Source: Lysinibacillus pakistanensis
Lineage (GTDB): Bacteria > Bacillota > Bacilli > Bacillales_A > Planococcaceae
Assembly: GCF_030123245.1 (NCBI RefSeq)
Contig: NZ_CP126101.1
Coordinates: forward strand, 1,362,501-1,426,500
Length of the DNA stretch: 64,000 bases
Reading direction: 5' to 3'
Every line of letters starts with the position of its first letter. Position 1 is the stretch's first letter. A program made the translations under genes and the position numbers. This document shows positions 47,474 through 56,354 of this stretch, one piece after another. Under the pieces are notes generated by a model. That model was not told where the DNA came from, did not search any database, and was given only the letters and a program-made list of their open reading frames with translations.

Positions 47474-47787
47474 TCTTTGGAAGATTTTATGAGGGAAATC
47501 CAAATAGCTGCGCCATGAATACATAGAGTGGCAATAAATATGAAGAAGCTCTTTGCACTCCCTCCGATATTGAGCTCATCGGCTATAATACCACTAAACC
47601 AAAGCAGTTGACCTGAAATGAGGATAGAAAGTCCTGCAAACAGAAGACAAAACCAGGTTGGTACATTTTTAATAAAGACAATCAATAGCAATATAATAGC
47701 GAACAGCAATATGACCTCAAAAATAGGATCGAGTAGAGAAAACGAATGATTTGTAACAAATTGTTTATAAGTAAAATGTGTTTCCAT
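47440..47787 (-). CDS. small membrane protein, unknown
   Basis: 115 aa with three hydrophobic segments (about residues 20-42, 47-70 and 77-100). Not recognised. ATG 47787 follows AAGGAGGAATTG; an upstream extension is not supported. Its last codons lie inside the tkt terminator. Confidence 0.65.
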   Translation of the reverse strand: METHFTYKQFVTNHSFSLLDPIFEVILLFAIILLLIVFIKNVPTWFCLLFAGLSILISGQLLWFSGIIADELNIGGSAKSFFIFIATLCIHGAAIWISLIKSSKDEKIPQHSEGF

Positions 47788-47900
47788 ACAATTCCTCCTT
47801 ATACTAAGTAATAACGATAATAGAATGAGAAGGTTCAATTTTCCTTAAAATTTATATTACCATTATTTCCTTATCTGTGTACAAGAAGTGGGGTAGAGAT

Positions 47901-48554
47901 ATGAAGAACTATAGAGTAATATTATTTGATTTAGACGGCACCTTGTCTGATCCTAAAATCGGTATAACAAAATCGGTTCAATATGCTTTAGAAAAGATGG
48001 AGATTATGGAGGAGGATTTGGATAGGCTTGAGGCATTTATCGGTCCACCGTTGCAAGTATCTCTTGCTGAACAATATGAGATGGATGAGGCACAAATCCA
48101 TCAAGCAATTGCCTATTATCGTGAACGATTTTCGAAAAAAGGCATGTATGAAAATAAACTCTATCCACAAATAACCTCCTTATTAGCAAATTTAAAGGAA
48201 CAAGGCTATCAATTAGCAGTGGCTACGTCTAAGCCAACCATTTTTGCGGAACAAATTTTAAGCTATTTTAACCTTGAGCAGTTCTTTGACCTTGTGGTGG
48301 GAAGTCATTTAGATGGCACACGATCTGCAAAAGGTGAGATCATCGCGTTTGTTCTAGAAAGCTTTAGCGAGGTTCCCCGTCAGCATTTTATTATGATAGG
48401 AGATCGAAAATACGATATTGCTGGCGCACAAGAAAATCAAATTGATGCTATTGGAGTAACATACAGCTTCGGATCATTGGAAGAACTACAGCATGCCCAA
48501 GCAACGTATATTGTGAGTAGTGTCCAAGAGCTTCAGGAGATTTTTAATAAATAA
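47901..48554 (+). CDS. HAD-family phosphatase (phosphoglycolate phosphatase-like)
   Basis: 217 aa. HAD motif I FDLDGTLSDP, motif II VATSKP, and motif IV IGDRKYDIAGA; a helical C1 cap (about residues 20-80) places it with Gph/PpaX-type enzymes. ATG 47901 follows GGGGTAGAG. Its terminator is the site of repeat element A, two bases after the stop. Confidence 0.9.
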   Translation: MKNYRVILFDLDGTLSDPKIGITKSVQYALEKMEIMEEDLDRLEAFIGPPLQVSLAEQYEMDEAQIHQAIAYYRERFSKKGMYENKLYPQITSLLANLKEQGYQLAVATSKPTIFAEQILSYFNLEQFFDLVVGSHLDGTRSAKGEIIAFVLESFSEVPRQHFIMIGDRKYDIAGAQENQIDAIGVTYSFGSLEELQHAQATYIVSSVQELQEIFNK

Positions 48555-48555
48555 A

Positions 48556-48577
48556 AAACTGCATTTAAATGCAGTTT
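48556..48577. terminator. left copy of the duplicated terminator hairpin (element A)
   Basis: Perfect 22-bp palindrome AAACTGCATTT / AAATGCAGTTT. The identical 22 bp recur at 49261-49282 on the other side of element A. Confidence 0.9.
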
Positions 48578-48636
48578 CATAGTGTTGAAAAACTAAATAG
48601 TCAAGGGACTCTATGTGAATATTTAGCCAAAATAAA

Positions 48637-48764
48637 GGTGATTTCCATTCCAGGCTACTCGCTTTCCAGTGGGCGAGCGACGAGCCGCTTCCTGCGCTGA
48701 CGCTCCGTGCAGGGTCTCGTCTGTCTCGCTTCCCACGGGAGTCGAGTAGCCTTGCACTCCAATC
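48637..48764 (-). repeat. GC-rich module, left, of element A
   Basis: Read on the minus strand: GATTGGAGTGCAAGGCTACT…GAGACCCTGCACGGAGCGTC…GAAGCGGCTCGTCGCTCGCC…CGGAA-type end. Far more GC-rich than the surroundings. Confidence 0.88.
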
Positions 48765-49054
48765 TGCAATAGTGTAGAACTTTAAATATTTTCTTCCTTC
48801 AAAAGTAAAGTAAAAGCATATTACTCACCATCATTAAATGGATAGAATAGTAGTAAAATTCTATAGCTGTCAACCTACATTTTGTCCATAAAACTACTTT
48901 ATAACTAAACATAGAGCCACTTATTACTGTCGCTCTGCTTTCGAATAGAAAAATGTAACAGCTTCTTTTTTGCGAAAAATAGTGATGGTTAAGACTTCAA
49001 TTTATCACTATACATTTATGTGAAATGCCAATGAAAAAACTATGAGCAATGGTT

Positions 49055-49184
49055 GATTGGAGTGTAGAATGAGTGACTCCTTGGGGATCACAGCGTCACA
49101 GATGAGACCCTGGAGCGAGCAACGCGAGTGAAGCGGCTCATCGGACGCCCCCAGGAAAGCACTCAGTCGGAACGGAGATCAACC
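49055..49184 (+). repeat. GC-rich module, right, of element A
   Basis: GATTGGAGTG…GAGACCCTGGAGCGAGC…GAAGCGGCTCATCGGACGCC…CGGAACGGAGATCAACCCC. Homologous to, and inverted relative to, the left module. Confidence 0.88.
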
Positions 49185-49260
49185 CCTCGTTTTGAAAAAG
49201 GGCTATACTTTTTGATTTGTCATCTTGATTTCCTTGACATAATAGTATTTCAACAACATG

Positions 49261-49282
49261 AAACTGCATTTAAATGCAGTTT
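49261..49282. terminator. right copy of the duplicated terminator hairpin (element A)
   Basis: Exact repeat of 48556-48577. On the minus strand it ends the downstream response-regulator gene. Confidence 0.9.
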
Positions 49283-49318
49283 CGTTTCTTTACAGTGAAA
49301 AGGGTTGATTGAACAGTG

Positions 49319-49951
49319 TTATTTTGCCAGCCCGTTTTGAAAGGCATAGACAACTGCCTGTGTGCGATCTTGGACATCAAGCTTTGCCAAAATATTGCTG
49401 ACATGTGTTTTCACGGTTTTTAAGGCAATATATAAGTCATCCGCAATTTCTTGATTCGCCTTACCTTGAGCCATTAACAGCAGCACCTCCATCTCACGAT
49501 CTGTTAATTGCTCATAAAGGGGTGTGCTGTTGCCATGACGCATACGGTGCATCATTTTAGATGTCACTTCAGGCTCTAACACCGTTTCGCCCCCCATTGT
49601 TTTACGAATAGCGTCTGCAATCTGCTTTGCATTGGATGTTTTTAAAATATAGCTGACTGCTCCTGCCTCTAGTGCAGGATAGACCTTGTCGTCATCTAAA
49701 AAGCTTGTGACCATCATTATTTTTGCCTCTGGCCATGCCGTTAAAATTTCAGCCGTTGCCTCTGCCCCTGTCATAATTGGCATAACGTTGTCCATTAAAA
49801 TAATATCGGGGCGAAGGGCGAGGGCACGCTCGACCGCCACCTTGCCATTCTCAGCTTCACCAACAACCGTGATATCTGGCTGTGCTGACAAGTAGGCAGA
49901 GACACCGATTCGGACCATTTCGTGATCATCCACTATTAACACTTGAATCAT
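49319..49951 (-). CDS. liaR: NarL/LuxR-type response regulator, LiaR-like
   Basis: 210 aa. Receiver domain with DDHEMVRIG, phospho-acceptor Asp in [10 protein letters not shown], then a LuxR helix-turn-helix ([39 protein letters not shown]). The order liaF-liaS-liaR and the PspA-like gene upstream support LiaR/VraR identity. Overlaps the kinase gene by 26 bp. Confidence 0.88.
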   Translation of the reverse strand: MIQVLIVDDHEMVRIGVSAYLSAQPDITVVGEAENGKVAVERALALRPDIILMDNVMPIMTGAEATAEILTAWPEAKIMMVTSFLDDDKVYPALEAGAVSYILKTSNAKQIADAIRKTMGGETVLEPEVTSKMMHRMRHGNSTPLYEQLTDREMEVLLLMAQGKANQEIADDLYIALKTVKTHVSNILAKLDVQDRTQAVVYAFQNGLAK

Positions 49952-50963
49952 TTACTTCGACCTCCTTCTGTAGTGGAATCTTTACCTCTACAATTGTACC
50001 TTCCCCAGGCACTGATACAATTTTATACATACAGCCAATCTCCACAGCTCGTTCGGCAATATTTTGCAAGCCATAGGAAGTAGATTTATCCGCTTCAACA
50101 TCAAAGCCAAGACCATTGTCCTGAATGCGTAAAATGGCTAAATCATCTCGGGCAACAAGCATTAATTCGACCTCGCTCGCCTTTGCATGACGTAACGTAT
50201 TGGATAATGCCTCCTGTGCAATACGGAATAAATGATCCTCTTCTGCTTTCGATAAAGACATTTCCTCCAGCTCATATTCAATATGAAAAAATACTTTTTG
50301 CTGAAGCTCGATAATGAGCTCCTCTAGACCTTGTGCAAGTGTTTTATTATGCAATGCAACAGGGCGTAAATGTAATAATAACGCTCGCATTTCTAGCTGT
50401 GCCTGTTGAACAATTTTTTCAACCTGCTTTAAGCTAGTGGCATTTTCATCGTTCTCCGTTAAAGCGGACAATAGCATGGAGGCTGCAAATAATTGCTGTG
50501 AAACAGAATCATGTAGTTCTCTGGCAAGGCGCTGACGTTCAGCAATAATGCGCTCTTGTATGATTTTATCATTGGCTTCTGCACGTTCATTCGATAATCG
50601 CTGCAAGCTTTTTCGTTGGGTATCGATTAATTCGCTTGTTTGCACGATCGCTTTTTTCAGCGGCTTTGGCAATGGCTGCTTTTTGGGTAAGACAAAATCT
50701 GGTTCAATTAATTGTTTGACAATGCGCGTTGCCTGCGCCTCTCTAGCACGAGCCGTCATACTAATCCAGCCCGCTATTAGTAGACTGATACCAAAGATGC
50801 TGAGAACAATAATTCCACCTAATGGCATATTGCCGTATTGTTGCTGCCAGAGAGGTTCCCAGGTTTTCTCCTTTGGTTCACCCCAAACAGCTACGAGGAG
50901 ACCGAAAGCCGCACTTGTTATAATGAAAAATAGCGTAAAGATTCTTGAGATAAAGGCAATCAT
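49926..50963 (-). CDS. liaS: sensor histidine kinase, LiaS-like
   Basis: 345 aa. Two N-terminal membrane helices (about residues 7-27 and 45-68) with almost no extracellular loop, a HisKA_3 dimerisation domain with the phospho-His in [20 protein letters not shown], and a HATPase ([16 protein letters not shown]). Intramembrane-sensing kinases of this type respond to cell-wall antibiotics. Confidence 0.9.
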   Translation of the reverse strand: MIAFISRIFTLFFIITSAAFGLLVAVWGEPKEKTWEPLWQQQYGNMPLGGIIVLSIFGISLLIAGWISMTARAREAQATRIVKQLIEPDFVLPKKQPLPKPLKKAIVQTSELIDTQRKSLQRLSNERAEANDKIIQERIIAERQRLARELHDSVSQQLFAASMLLSALTENDENATSLKQVEKIVQQAQLEMRALLLHLRPVALHNKTLAQGLEELIIELQQKVFFHIEYELEEMSLSKAEEDHLFRIAQEALSNTLRHAKASEVELMLVARDDLAILRIQDNGLGFDVEADKSTSYGLQNIAERAVEIGCMYKIVSVPGEGTIVEVKIPLQKEVEVNDSSVNSG

Positions 50964-51643
50964 TTACGTAGCACCTCCAAGTCTCCAAGCCATGTTGCAA
51001 CATGTATAACAAGTGTACGCTTTGCATCTTCAGGATTGCCATCTGAGAAGCATACACTTTCATTCAGTAGGCGTTGTGGCCCAATATTTAAGCAAGTTAT
51101 ATCGCCAAATAGTGTTGTGTAGTGTAAACGGAATGGAACTTCATAAGGTATATAAATTTGCACTTTACCAATGCCTTGACGAATCGTAATAAGACTTGTG
51201 CCTGCAGGTAAAATGGTTTGTGTTGTATCAATTGTAATATCACCAGCAAGTCTTTGAATTTGGACATCTTGCCATTTATAGGCATCTATAGGTGCAGGCA
51301 GCGTACCGAATATTTCATTTTTTGTAGCAGGAAGTTTATCAAATAGCTCTGAGCCGACCACCTTTGCTTCATTTTCTCTTTGTAAATATTGATAAAGCAT
51401 GTAGAGCAGTATGATAACTATAAACAGGCGCAGGCTCCACATCGTAAAGAGGGCAATGGCAATAAAGAAAATTCCTGTCCATTTAAAGAAACGAATTTTT
51501 TTCGAGAAACTTAAATAAAGAAGTCCAGCTCCAATCAATAGACTAAAGGCGCCGCCATTATTAAAAATTGTAAGCTCTACAAAGACGAGTAAAAAGAAGC
51601 ATAGTACCCAAAATGTAAGCTTATTGGTTGTGAAATTTTGCAA
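50960..51643 (-). CDS. liaF: LiaF-like cell-envelope stress inhibitor
   Basis: About 227 aa: three to four N-terminal membrane helices, then a soluble beta domain (DITIDTTQTILPAGTSLITI, GKVQIYIPYEVPFRLHYTTLFGDI) typical of LiaF/VraT. TTG 51643 gives better RBS spacing than GTG 51652; both are possible. The stop overlaps the kinase start. In relatives LiaF holds the LiaS kinase inactive without stress. Confidence 0.88.
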   Translation of the reverse strand: MQNFTTNKLTFWVLCFFLLVFVELTIFNNGGAFSLLIGAGLLYLSFSKKIRFFKWTGIFFIAIALFTMWSLRLFIVIILLYMLYQYLQRENEAKVVGSELFDKLPATKNEIFGTLPAPIDAYKWQDVQIQRLAGDITIDTTQTILPAGTSLITIRQGIGKVQIYIPYEVPFRLHYTTLFGDITCLNIGPQRLLNESVCFSDGNPEDAKRTLVIHVATWLGDLEVLRK

Positions 51644-51706
51644 GAGGGTCACCCTTCTTTCTAGATATTGATGAGAGAAGCCGAACTTCCCTAAAAGATC
51701 AAAGTT

Positions 51707-52822
51707 TTATTTTTCAAGCATGTTTTTTATCGTGTCATTTATGATTGATGCATCGCGCTGATTTGGATAATGGGCAGAGTTCTCCAATGTGATAAATACC
51801 TTACCATTTGGTGCATCTAAAAACTCGTAATATTGTTTTGCCAATTCATAATTTGCTTGTTTATCATATTTACCATGAATAATGTAAACGGGAACATCTA
51901 TACTTTTGACCGTGTCAAAAAAAGTTGTATGGATAATTTCTTCTTTTAATGTCTTGCTTTTAACAAGGCTAAACTGAGGCCCAGAGATAAATGCCTTATA
52001 AAGATCCTGTAAAGAGTAATCGGGTGAAGTAAAAGCCCCTTTTATTAAACCAAAAAGATTAACCTTTTCTATCGTCTCATCAAAATAATTCATTCCTTTA
52101 TATCGATTAATTAGGTCACTAAATTGATCCTCATCCTCTGCTAGATAAGGCCCCTTTCCTAAATCCTCTAAAATGCGCAGTGTTTTCTCATCATCATTTG
52201 CTCGGGCCTCATTTTTTAACCAGCTATAACCGAGTTCCTGCCCTTTAATAATATCAGTTATTTGAGCTATACCTAAATAGGCGTGGAATTTCTCGGGATA
52301 TTTAGCCACTAATTGAGTACCAATTATCGTACCAAAGGATTGACCAATGATAAAGATTTTTTCCTGCTGATAATGCTCTCTAATATAATCAACGATATGA
52401 TTAGCGTCTTCTGTAAATTGAGATAGATTCATGGTAGTAACAGATAGTTCCTTATTATAGCTTTTACCTGAACCTCTTTGATCGTAATAGACGGCGACAC
52501 AATTCTCAGTTATTTCTGGATACAATGTTCGAGCACTTACACCATAAGGAAACGGAGAACCTGGCCCGCCATGAAGGAATAAACAAAAGGGCTTCTCCTT
52601 ATCTTGCCCTTCCACTAAGATAAACTGCTTATCTCCATTGACCGCTATTTCTTTGAGCTCACTAATACCGCCATTTTCGATAATTTCAGCACTTTTTTGA
52701 TGAATACGCTGTTGGGCAATAAAACGATAACCGAATAATATAAGTGCAAATAATAGAAGTATAATAAAAGCAAAAAGACATATTTTAATCATATGACTAA
52801 ACCACTTTCTGTTTTTTATCAT
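51707..52822 (-). CDS. membrane-anchored alpha/beta hydrolase (prolyl aminopeptidase-like)
   Basis: 371 aa. An N-terminal membrane helix (about residues 10-32), HGGPGSPFPYG, YDQRGSGKS, nucleophile in IIGQSFGT, Asp in HGKYDKQ and His in SAHYPNQRD. This is the S33 peptidase fold, anchored with the catalytic domain probably outside. ATG 52822 follows AAAGGAA. It lies between liaH and liaF on the same strand. Confidence 0.85.
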   Translation of the reverse strand: MIKNRKWFSHMIKICLFAFIILLLFALILFGYRFIAQQRIHQKSAEIIENGGISELKEIAVNGDKQFILVEGQDKEKPFCLFLHGGPGSPFPYGVSARTLYPEITENCVAVYYDQRGSGKSYNKELSVTTMNLSQFTEDANHIVDYIREHYQQEKIFIIGQSFGTIIGTQLVAKYPEKFHAYLGIAQITDIIKGQELGYSWLKNEARANDDEKTLRILEDLGKGPYLAEDEDQFSDLINRYKGMNYFDETIEKVNLFGLIKGAFTSPDYSLQDLYKAFISGPQFSLVKSKTLKEEIIHTTFFDTVKSIDVPVYIIHGKYDKQANYELAKQYYEFLDAPNGKVFITLENSAHYPNQRDASIINDTIKNMLEK

Positions 52823-52910
52823 GAAAATTCCTTTATTCAGTCATTAAGGGGTTATGAATCAACAACCTCTGACTGGAGTATATTTAGTTTTTCTTAGTAG
52901 TTTTTCTTCA

Positions 52911-52955
52911 AAGAAATGGGATGCTTCCTAATAGAGGCATCCCTTATTTCTTTAT
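52911..52955 (-). terminator. terminator after the PspA-like gene
   Basis: Minus strand stem AAGAAAT-x-AGGGATGC / GCATCCCATTTCTT. It separates liaIH from the hydrolase and liaFSR. Confidence 0.75.
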
Positions 52956-52966
52956 ATTATAACATG

Positions 52967-53605
52967 TTATTTATTTTCGATTAGTAGTGGTGCGTTTTCT
53001 TCTGCTGCTTTTTTTTCTAACTGAGCAAGACGTGCCTCAAAAGTAGTGACTTCATGGTCTTTATCGATTTGGTAAGCAAGCTTATCGATATAGGCTTCTA
53101 AATCCTCAAAGTTCGTTTTATTGTTTTTAGCAAGCATACCATCCATTTGATGGTGGGCACGTGTTACGTTTTCCTTGCCCATCAGCTGTAATTGACGCAC
53201 TTTCATATCTTTAATTTTGTGCTTCATCGTTTCAAATTTACGCTCAAGCTCGAAGTACTCACGTGTACTTGCTTCAATACTACCTTGTAATGTATTGTTT
53301 CGTGCCGTGTAAGCAGCAACCTCATCAGTAGCAAAGTCGATTAAATCCTGTTCACCGCTAGTAGTAGCCAATTTTAGTTGCGCTTCACGCTTAGTAAGTA
53401 GCTCAGCGTTTTGTTTCAGCTCCTGCTCCAATTTTTCCTTTAGCTGGCCTTGACGCGCTAATAATGTTCCAGTTTGCTCAGTTTGTTTTTCCGCCTCGCG
53501 AATATATTGATTTAGCATGGCAATTGGATTTTTTTGTTCCTTTTTATCAAATGCCTGATGTAAGTCAGCCTCTATTGTATATTTAAAGCGTTGAAATAAG
53601 TTCAT
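52967..53605 (-). CDS. liaH: PspA/IM30 family protein, LiaH-like
   Basis: 212 aa, almost entirely helical coiled coil. The N-terminus NLFQRFKYTIEADLHQAFDKKEQKNP and MLNQYIREAEKQ are PspA/IM30 signatures. It forms large oligomers at the membrane during envelope stress. Located 15 bp after the LiaI-like gene and upstream of liaFSR, as in lia loci. Confidence 0.9.
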   Translation of the reverse strand: MNLFQRFKYTIEADLHQAFDKKEQKNPIAMLNQYIREAEKQTEQTGTLLARQGQLKEKLEQELKQNAELLTKREAQLKLATTSGEQDLIDFATDEVAAYTARNNTLQGSIEASTREYFELERKFETMKHKIKDMKVRQLQLMGKENVTRAHHQMDGMLAKNNKTNFEDLEAYIDKLAYQIDKDHEVTTFEARLAQLEKKAAEENAPLLIENK

Positions 53606-53620
53606 GTCATTTCTCTCCTT

Positions 53621-53974
53621 TTATTTTGTTAAGTTTGACCATTCTTTTTCAAAGTTTGTAAACGGATCTTCTTCTTTTGCTTCAATTGTTGGAATTTTAA
53701 CATCTTCGTTATTCCATTTTTTATAGATCACGTAGATGATAGCGATTGCCGCTAATCCAATCATTGCAGGGATATTAGATACGGCTGAAAGAACACCAAT
53801 CAGACCCACTGTGAACCAAATGATTTTGCCAAATGTTGATTTGCTTGCAATGTAGAAGTGCATACCAAGTGCTACTAATAACCCCGAAAATAGTAACCCT
53901 GCTAGTGGTCCGATTAAGGCAAGTGCTACACATGCTGCAATGATGCCTCCTGTTAATAGAAGAAATTTTTTCAT
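53621..53974 (-). CDS. liaI: LiaI-like small membrane protein
   Basis: 117 aa with three to four hydrophobic stretches in the first 85 residues and an acidic cytoplasmic tail (EAKEEDPFTNFEKEWSNLTK). Placed directly before the PspA-like gene, the usual place of LiaI, the membrane anchor of LiaH. Identity rests mainly on context. RBS AAAGGAGC. Confidence 0.72.
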   Translation of the reverse strand: MKKFLLLTGGIIAACVALALIGPLAGLLFSGLLVALGMHFYIASKSTFGKIIWFTVGLIGVLSAVSNIPAMIGLAAIAIIYVIYKKWNNEDVKIPTIEAKEEDPFTNFEKEWSNLTK

Positions 53975-54225
53975 AAGTTTTAGCTCCTTTCGTTTGTACC
54001 TTTATAGTACCTTTCCTAAAGCTCTTCTAAAACGGACTGGAAATTGATTTTACTCTAGGTCTTGAGGCTGAGGACAATCTAAGCTCCTGCTATAAAGGCT
54101 TTTATAATCAATAATGGAGGAAAAATGAGCTAGTTTCACAGTTATATGGCAACTTATTCATGCTAAAAATGGCTTTACACTGTGTTCTGTCATAATGTCA
54201 TTGATAGATCCGAAACTAGAAGGTT

Positions 54226-54292
54226 TTCGACAAAAATAGAAGATGAATACCTCCTTCGTTTGACAAATTAAGGAGGTTGCTTGAGCTATACT
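54226..54292 (+). promoter_or_regulatory. Spo0A-type promoter region of sirA
   Basis: A 0A box read on the minus strand, TTTTTGTCGAA (54226-54236), and a one-mismatch box TGTCAAA within AATTTGTCAAACG near 54258-54268. TTGACA (54260-54265) and TATACT (54287-54292) are 21 bp apart, the over-long spacing seen at Spo0A-activated sigma-A promoters. Inverted arms ACCTCCTT / AAGGAGGT (54249, 54270) flank the -35. Confidence 0.65.
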
Positions 54293-54327
54293 TATGAAAA
54301 AGAAACTTGAACGAAGGAGGATTTCTG

Positions 54328-54753
54328 GTGAGAACCTATTCCATATATAAAATAAAAGAAGAGCATTTAACATTTATTTTCGGTAGAGAACGAAAGTTAT
54401 TAGAGATGATGCAGGGCTGCGAAGATGCTAACGAGAAATCCTTAAAAGAGCTTGCCTATATATGTGAATCTGTTCGCTTCGATGAAATTGCTGCGATGCT
54501 AGAGGTGCAACTAGATTCCAAATATGCACATTTAGAAAGAGCTCGTAATGCCTTATTTTTAGAACATCCTATAAAGGGGAAAATGGCTATCTATTTGGTG
54601 GAACGTAAAATTTGTGTCTACTGTGAAGGATCCAGAATGCTCGATTTAGATCTTTTCCAGATGCTTGCGAAGATGAGTGAGCGTTTTATTGCCTTCAATA
54701 AACAGGATAATGAGTGTGGATGGCTAAAGCCTATGAAGTATACAATGCACTAG
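54328..54753 (+). CDS. sirA: sporulation inhibitor of replication SirA
   Basis: 141 aa. The N-terminal RTYSIYKIKEEHLTFIFGRE and C-terminal CGWLKPMKY resemble B. subtilis SirA (YIKEE…YFGRE, GWLNPVK; from memory). SirA binds DnaA and stops initiation at sporulation onset. GTG 54328 follows GAAGGAGGA. Placed next to yneF, as in Bacillus, with Spo0A boxes upstream. Confidence 0.85.
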   Translation: MRTYSIYKIKEEHLTFIFGRERKLLEMMQGCEDANEKSLKELAYICESVRFDEIAAMLEVQLDSKYAHLERARNALFLEHPIKGKMAIYLVERKICVYCEGSRMLDLDLFQMLAKMSERFIAFNKQDNECGWLKPMKYTMH

Positions 54754-54852
54754 CAAAATTCGCTACAATATATAGTAACCCGCTATCATTTGGTGTATAA
54801 TGGAGCGTGGAGAGTTTTTTCTCGGTATATTGTAGTGGAGGAGGTTGGTTGT

Positions 54853-55071
54853 ATGCCTACATGGGGCTGGATTATTATCGTAATTATCGCATTAGCAGCG
54901 GGAGCGGCACTTGGTTTCTATTTCGCTCGTCAAGCTATGATGAAATATTTAAAAGAAAACCCACCTATTAATGAGCAAATGATTCGTATGATGATGGCGC
55001 AGATGGGTCGTACGCCGTCTGAAAAGCAAGTACGTCAAATGATGGCACAAATGAATAAGTTCCAAAAATAA
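54853..55071 (+). CDS. yneF: UPF0154 membrane protein YneF
   Basis: 72 aa: one membrane helix (about residues 5-25), then FYFARQAMMKYLKENPPINEQMIRMMM and QMGRTPSEKQVRQMM, diagnostic of UPF0154. ATG 54853 follows GTGGAGGAGG. Function unknown. Confidence 0.93.
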   Translation: MPTWGWIIIVIIALAAGAALGFYFARQAMMKYLKENPPINEQMIRMMMAQMGRTPSEKQVRQMMAQMNKFQK

Positions 55072-55089
55072 GTAGCATTTTATAAAGAG

Positions 55090-55120
55090 CAACTAGTCCA
55101 AGCCTGGCTAGTTGTTTTTT
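55090..55120 (+). terminator. terminator after yneF
   Basis: Stem CAACTAG / CTAGTTG with an 11-nt loop and six T. Confidence 0.8.
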
Positions 55121-55236
55121 CATTTTTTAAGCGAGAGTTCTTATTGCCAAATATTTTATATAATTCGTAAAAATCATACAATTCTATCGGAAAACTAGTT
55201 ATAATGGATTTAATCTATTTAAAGGAGTTGTGTGCA

Positions 55237-55707
55237 TTGCAGAAAGAAAAAACAAATGTTGAGAGTTTTGATTTAGATCATACGAAGGTAAAAGCACCGT
55301 ATGTTCGTTTAGCTGGTGTTAAATCAGGAAAAAATGGCGATGAAGTGTTTAAATACGATATTCGCTTTAAGCAGCCTAATAAAGAGCATATGGAAATGCC
55401 TGCATTACATTCCTTAGAGCATTTATCGGCTGACATTATTCGTAATTATTCAGATCAAATTGTTGATTTTAGCCCAATGGGTTGTCAAACAGGCTTTTAT
55501 GTATCATTGATTAATCATAATGATTACGAGGATTTATTAGATATATTAGAAAAGACATTTACAGATGTAACAAAGGCAACTGCGGTTCCTGCATGTAATG
55601 AGGTGCAATGTGGCTGGGCAGCAAGCCATAGCTTGGAAGGAGCACAAGCATTAGCTAAAGAATTTTTAGCAAAACGTGATGAATGGCATATCGTTTTTGC
55701 TGAATAA
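55237..55707 (+). CDS. luxS: S-ribosylhomocysteine lyase LuxS
   Basis: 156 aa. Converts S-ribosylhomocysteine to homocysteine and DPD, the AI-2 precursor. Metal ligands in HSLEHL and the downstream Cys of NEVQCGW; catalytic Cys in [13 protein letters not shown] 55237 lies 9 nt after AAAGGAG and gives [18 protein letters not shown] near the start. An upstream ATG at 55204 overlaps the probable -10 (TATAAT 55200-55205) and was rejected. Its terminator is the target of element B. Confidence 0.94.
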   Translation: MQKEKTNVESFDLDHTKVKAPYVRLAGVKSGKNGDEVFKYDIRFKQPNKEHMEMPALHSLEHLSADIIRNYSDQIVDFSPMGCQTGFYVSLINHNDYEDLLDILEKTFTDVTKATAVPACNEVQCGWAASHSLEGAQALAKEFLAKRDEWHIVFAE

Positions 55708-55712
55708 AAAAT

Positions 55713-55744
55713 AAACCTTGCGTGAAATTTATCACGCAAGGTTT
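55713..55744. terminator. left copy of the duplicated terminator hairpin (element B)
   Basis: Stem AAACCTTGCGTGA / TCACGCAAGGTTT with a 6-nt loop, six bases after the luxS stop. A near-copy (with changed loop) lies at 56431-56463. Confidence 0.9.
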
Positions 55745-55805
55745 CACAGTGTTGAAAAACTAAATGGTCAAGGGACTCTTTGCGAAGACTACTAAGTCAA
55801 AAGAA

Positions 55806-55934
55806 GGTGATTTCCGTTCCAGGCTACTCGCTTTCCAGTGGGCGAGCGACGAGCCGCTTCCTGCGCTGACGCTCCGTGCAGGGTCTCGTCTGTCTCGCTA
55901 TCCCACGGGAGTCGAGTAGCCTTGCACTCCAATC
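55806..55934 (-). repeat. GC-rich module, left, of element B
   Basis: Differs from the left module of A by only a few bases (for example CGCTATCCC for CGCTTCCC). Confidence 0.88.
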
Positions 55935-56225
55935 AATAATAGTGTAGAACTTTTAATATTCACTTCCATCAAAAGTAAAGTAAAAGTATATTACCCACCA
56001 TCATTAAATGGATATAATAGCACAATTCTATAGTTGTTGTCCTACACTTTATGTATAGAATCACTTTGTTGCTTTACATAAAGCCACTTTTTGCTGTCAC
56101 TCTGTTTTTGCATAGAAAAATGTTATCAAAGCTCCACTATTGCGCAAAATAGTGATGGTTAAGACTTCAAATTATCACTACATATTTATGTGAAATGCCG
56201 ATAGAAAATACTATGAGCAATGGTT

Positions 56226-56354
56226 GATTGGAGTGTAGACTGAGTGACTCCTCGGGGATTCAGCGTCACAGATGAGACCCTGGAGCGAGCAACGCGAGTG
56301 AAGCGGCTCATCGGACGCCCCCAGGAAATCACTCAGTCGGAACAGAGATCAACC
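56226..56354 (+). repeat. GC-rich module, right, of element B
   Basis: Nearly identical to the right module of A across GATGAGACCCTGGAGCGAGC and the following CGGACGCCCCCAGG. Confidence 0.88.

Larger units (their letters stand above)
48578..49260. mobile_element. terminator-nested repeat element, copy A (683 bp)
   Basis: Starts CATAGTGTTGAAAAACTA; the right end read on the minus strand is CATGTTGTTGAAATACTA, an 18-bp imperfect inverted repeat with 15 matches. No transposase-like ORF. Two GC-rich modules lie in opposite orientation at 48637-48764 and 49055-49184. It is flanked by exact direct repeats that are themselves the 22-bp terminator palindrome. It sits between convergent HAD and liaR-like genes. 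Copy B at 55745 is near-identical over most of its length. Confidence 0.88.

Noticed and set aside
53996..54014. Direct repeat GTACCTTT-N3-GTACCTTT upstream of liaI as a LiaR site
   Set aside because: It does not match the inverted-repeat LiaR/VraR boxes I know; too short to claim.
55204..55236. ATG 55204 as luxS start
   Set aside because: It overlaps the probable -10 box and adds residues absent from LuxS; TTG 55237 has the RBS.
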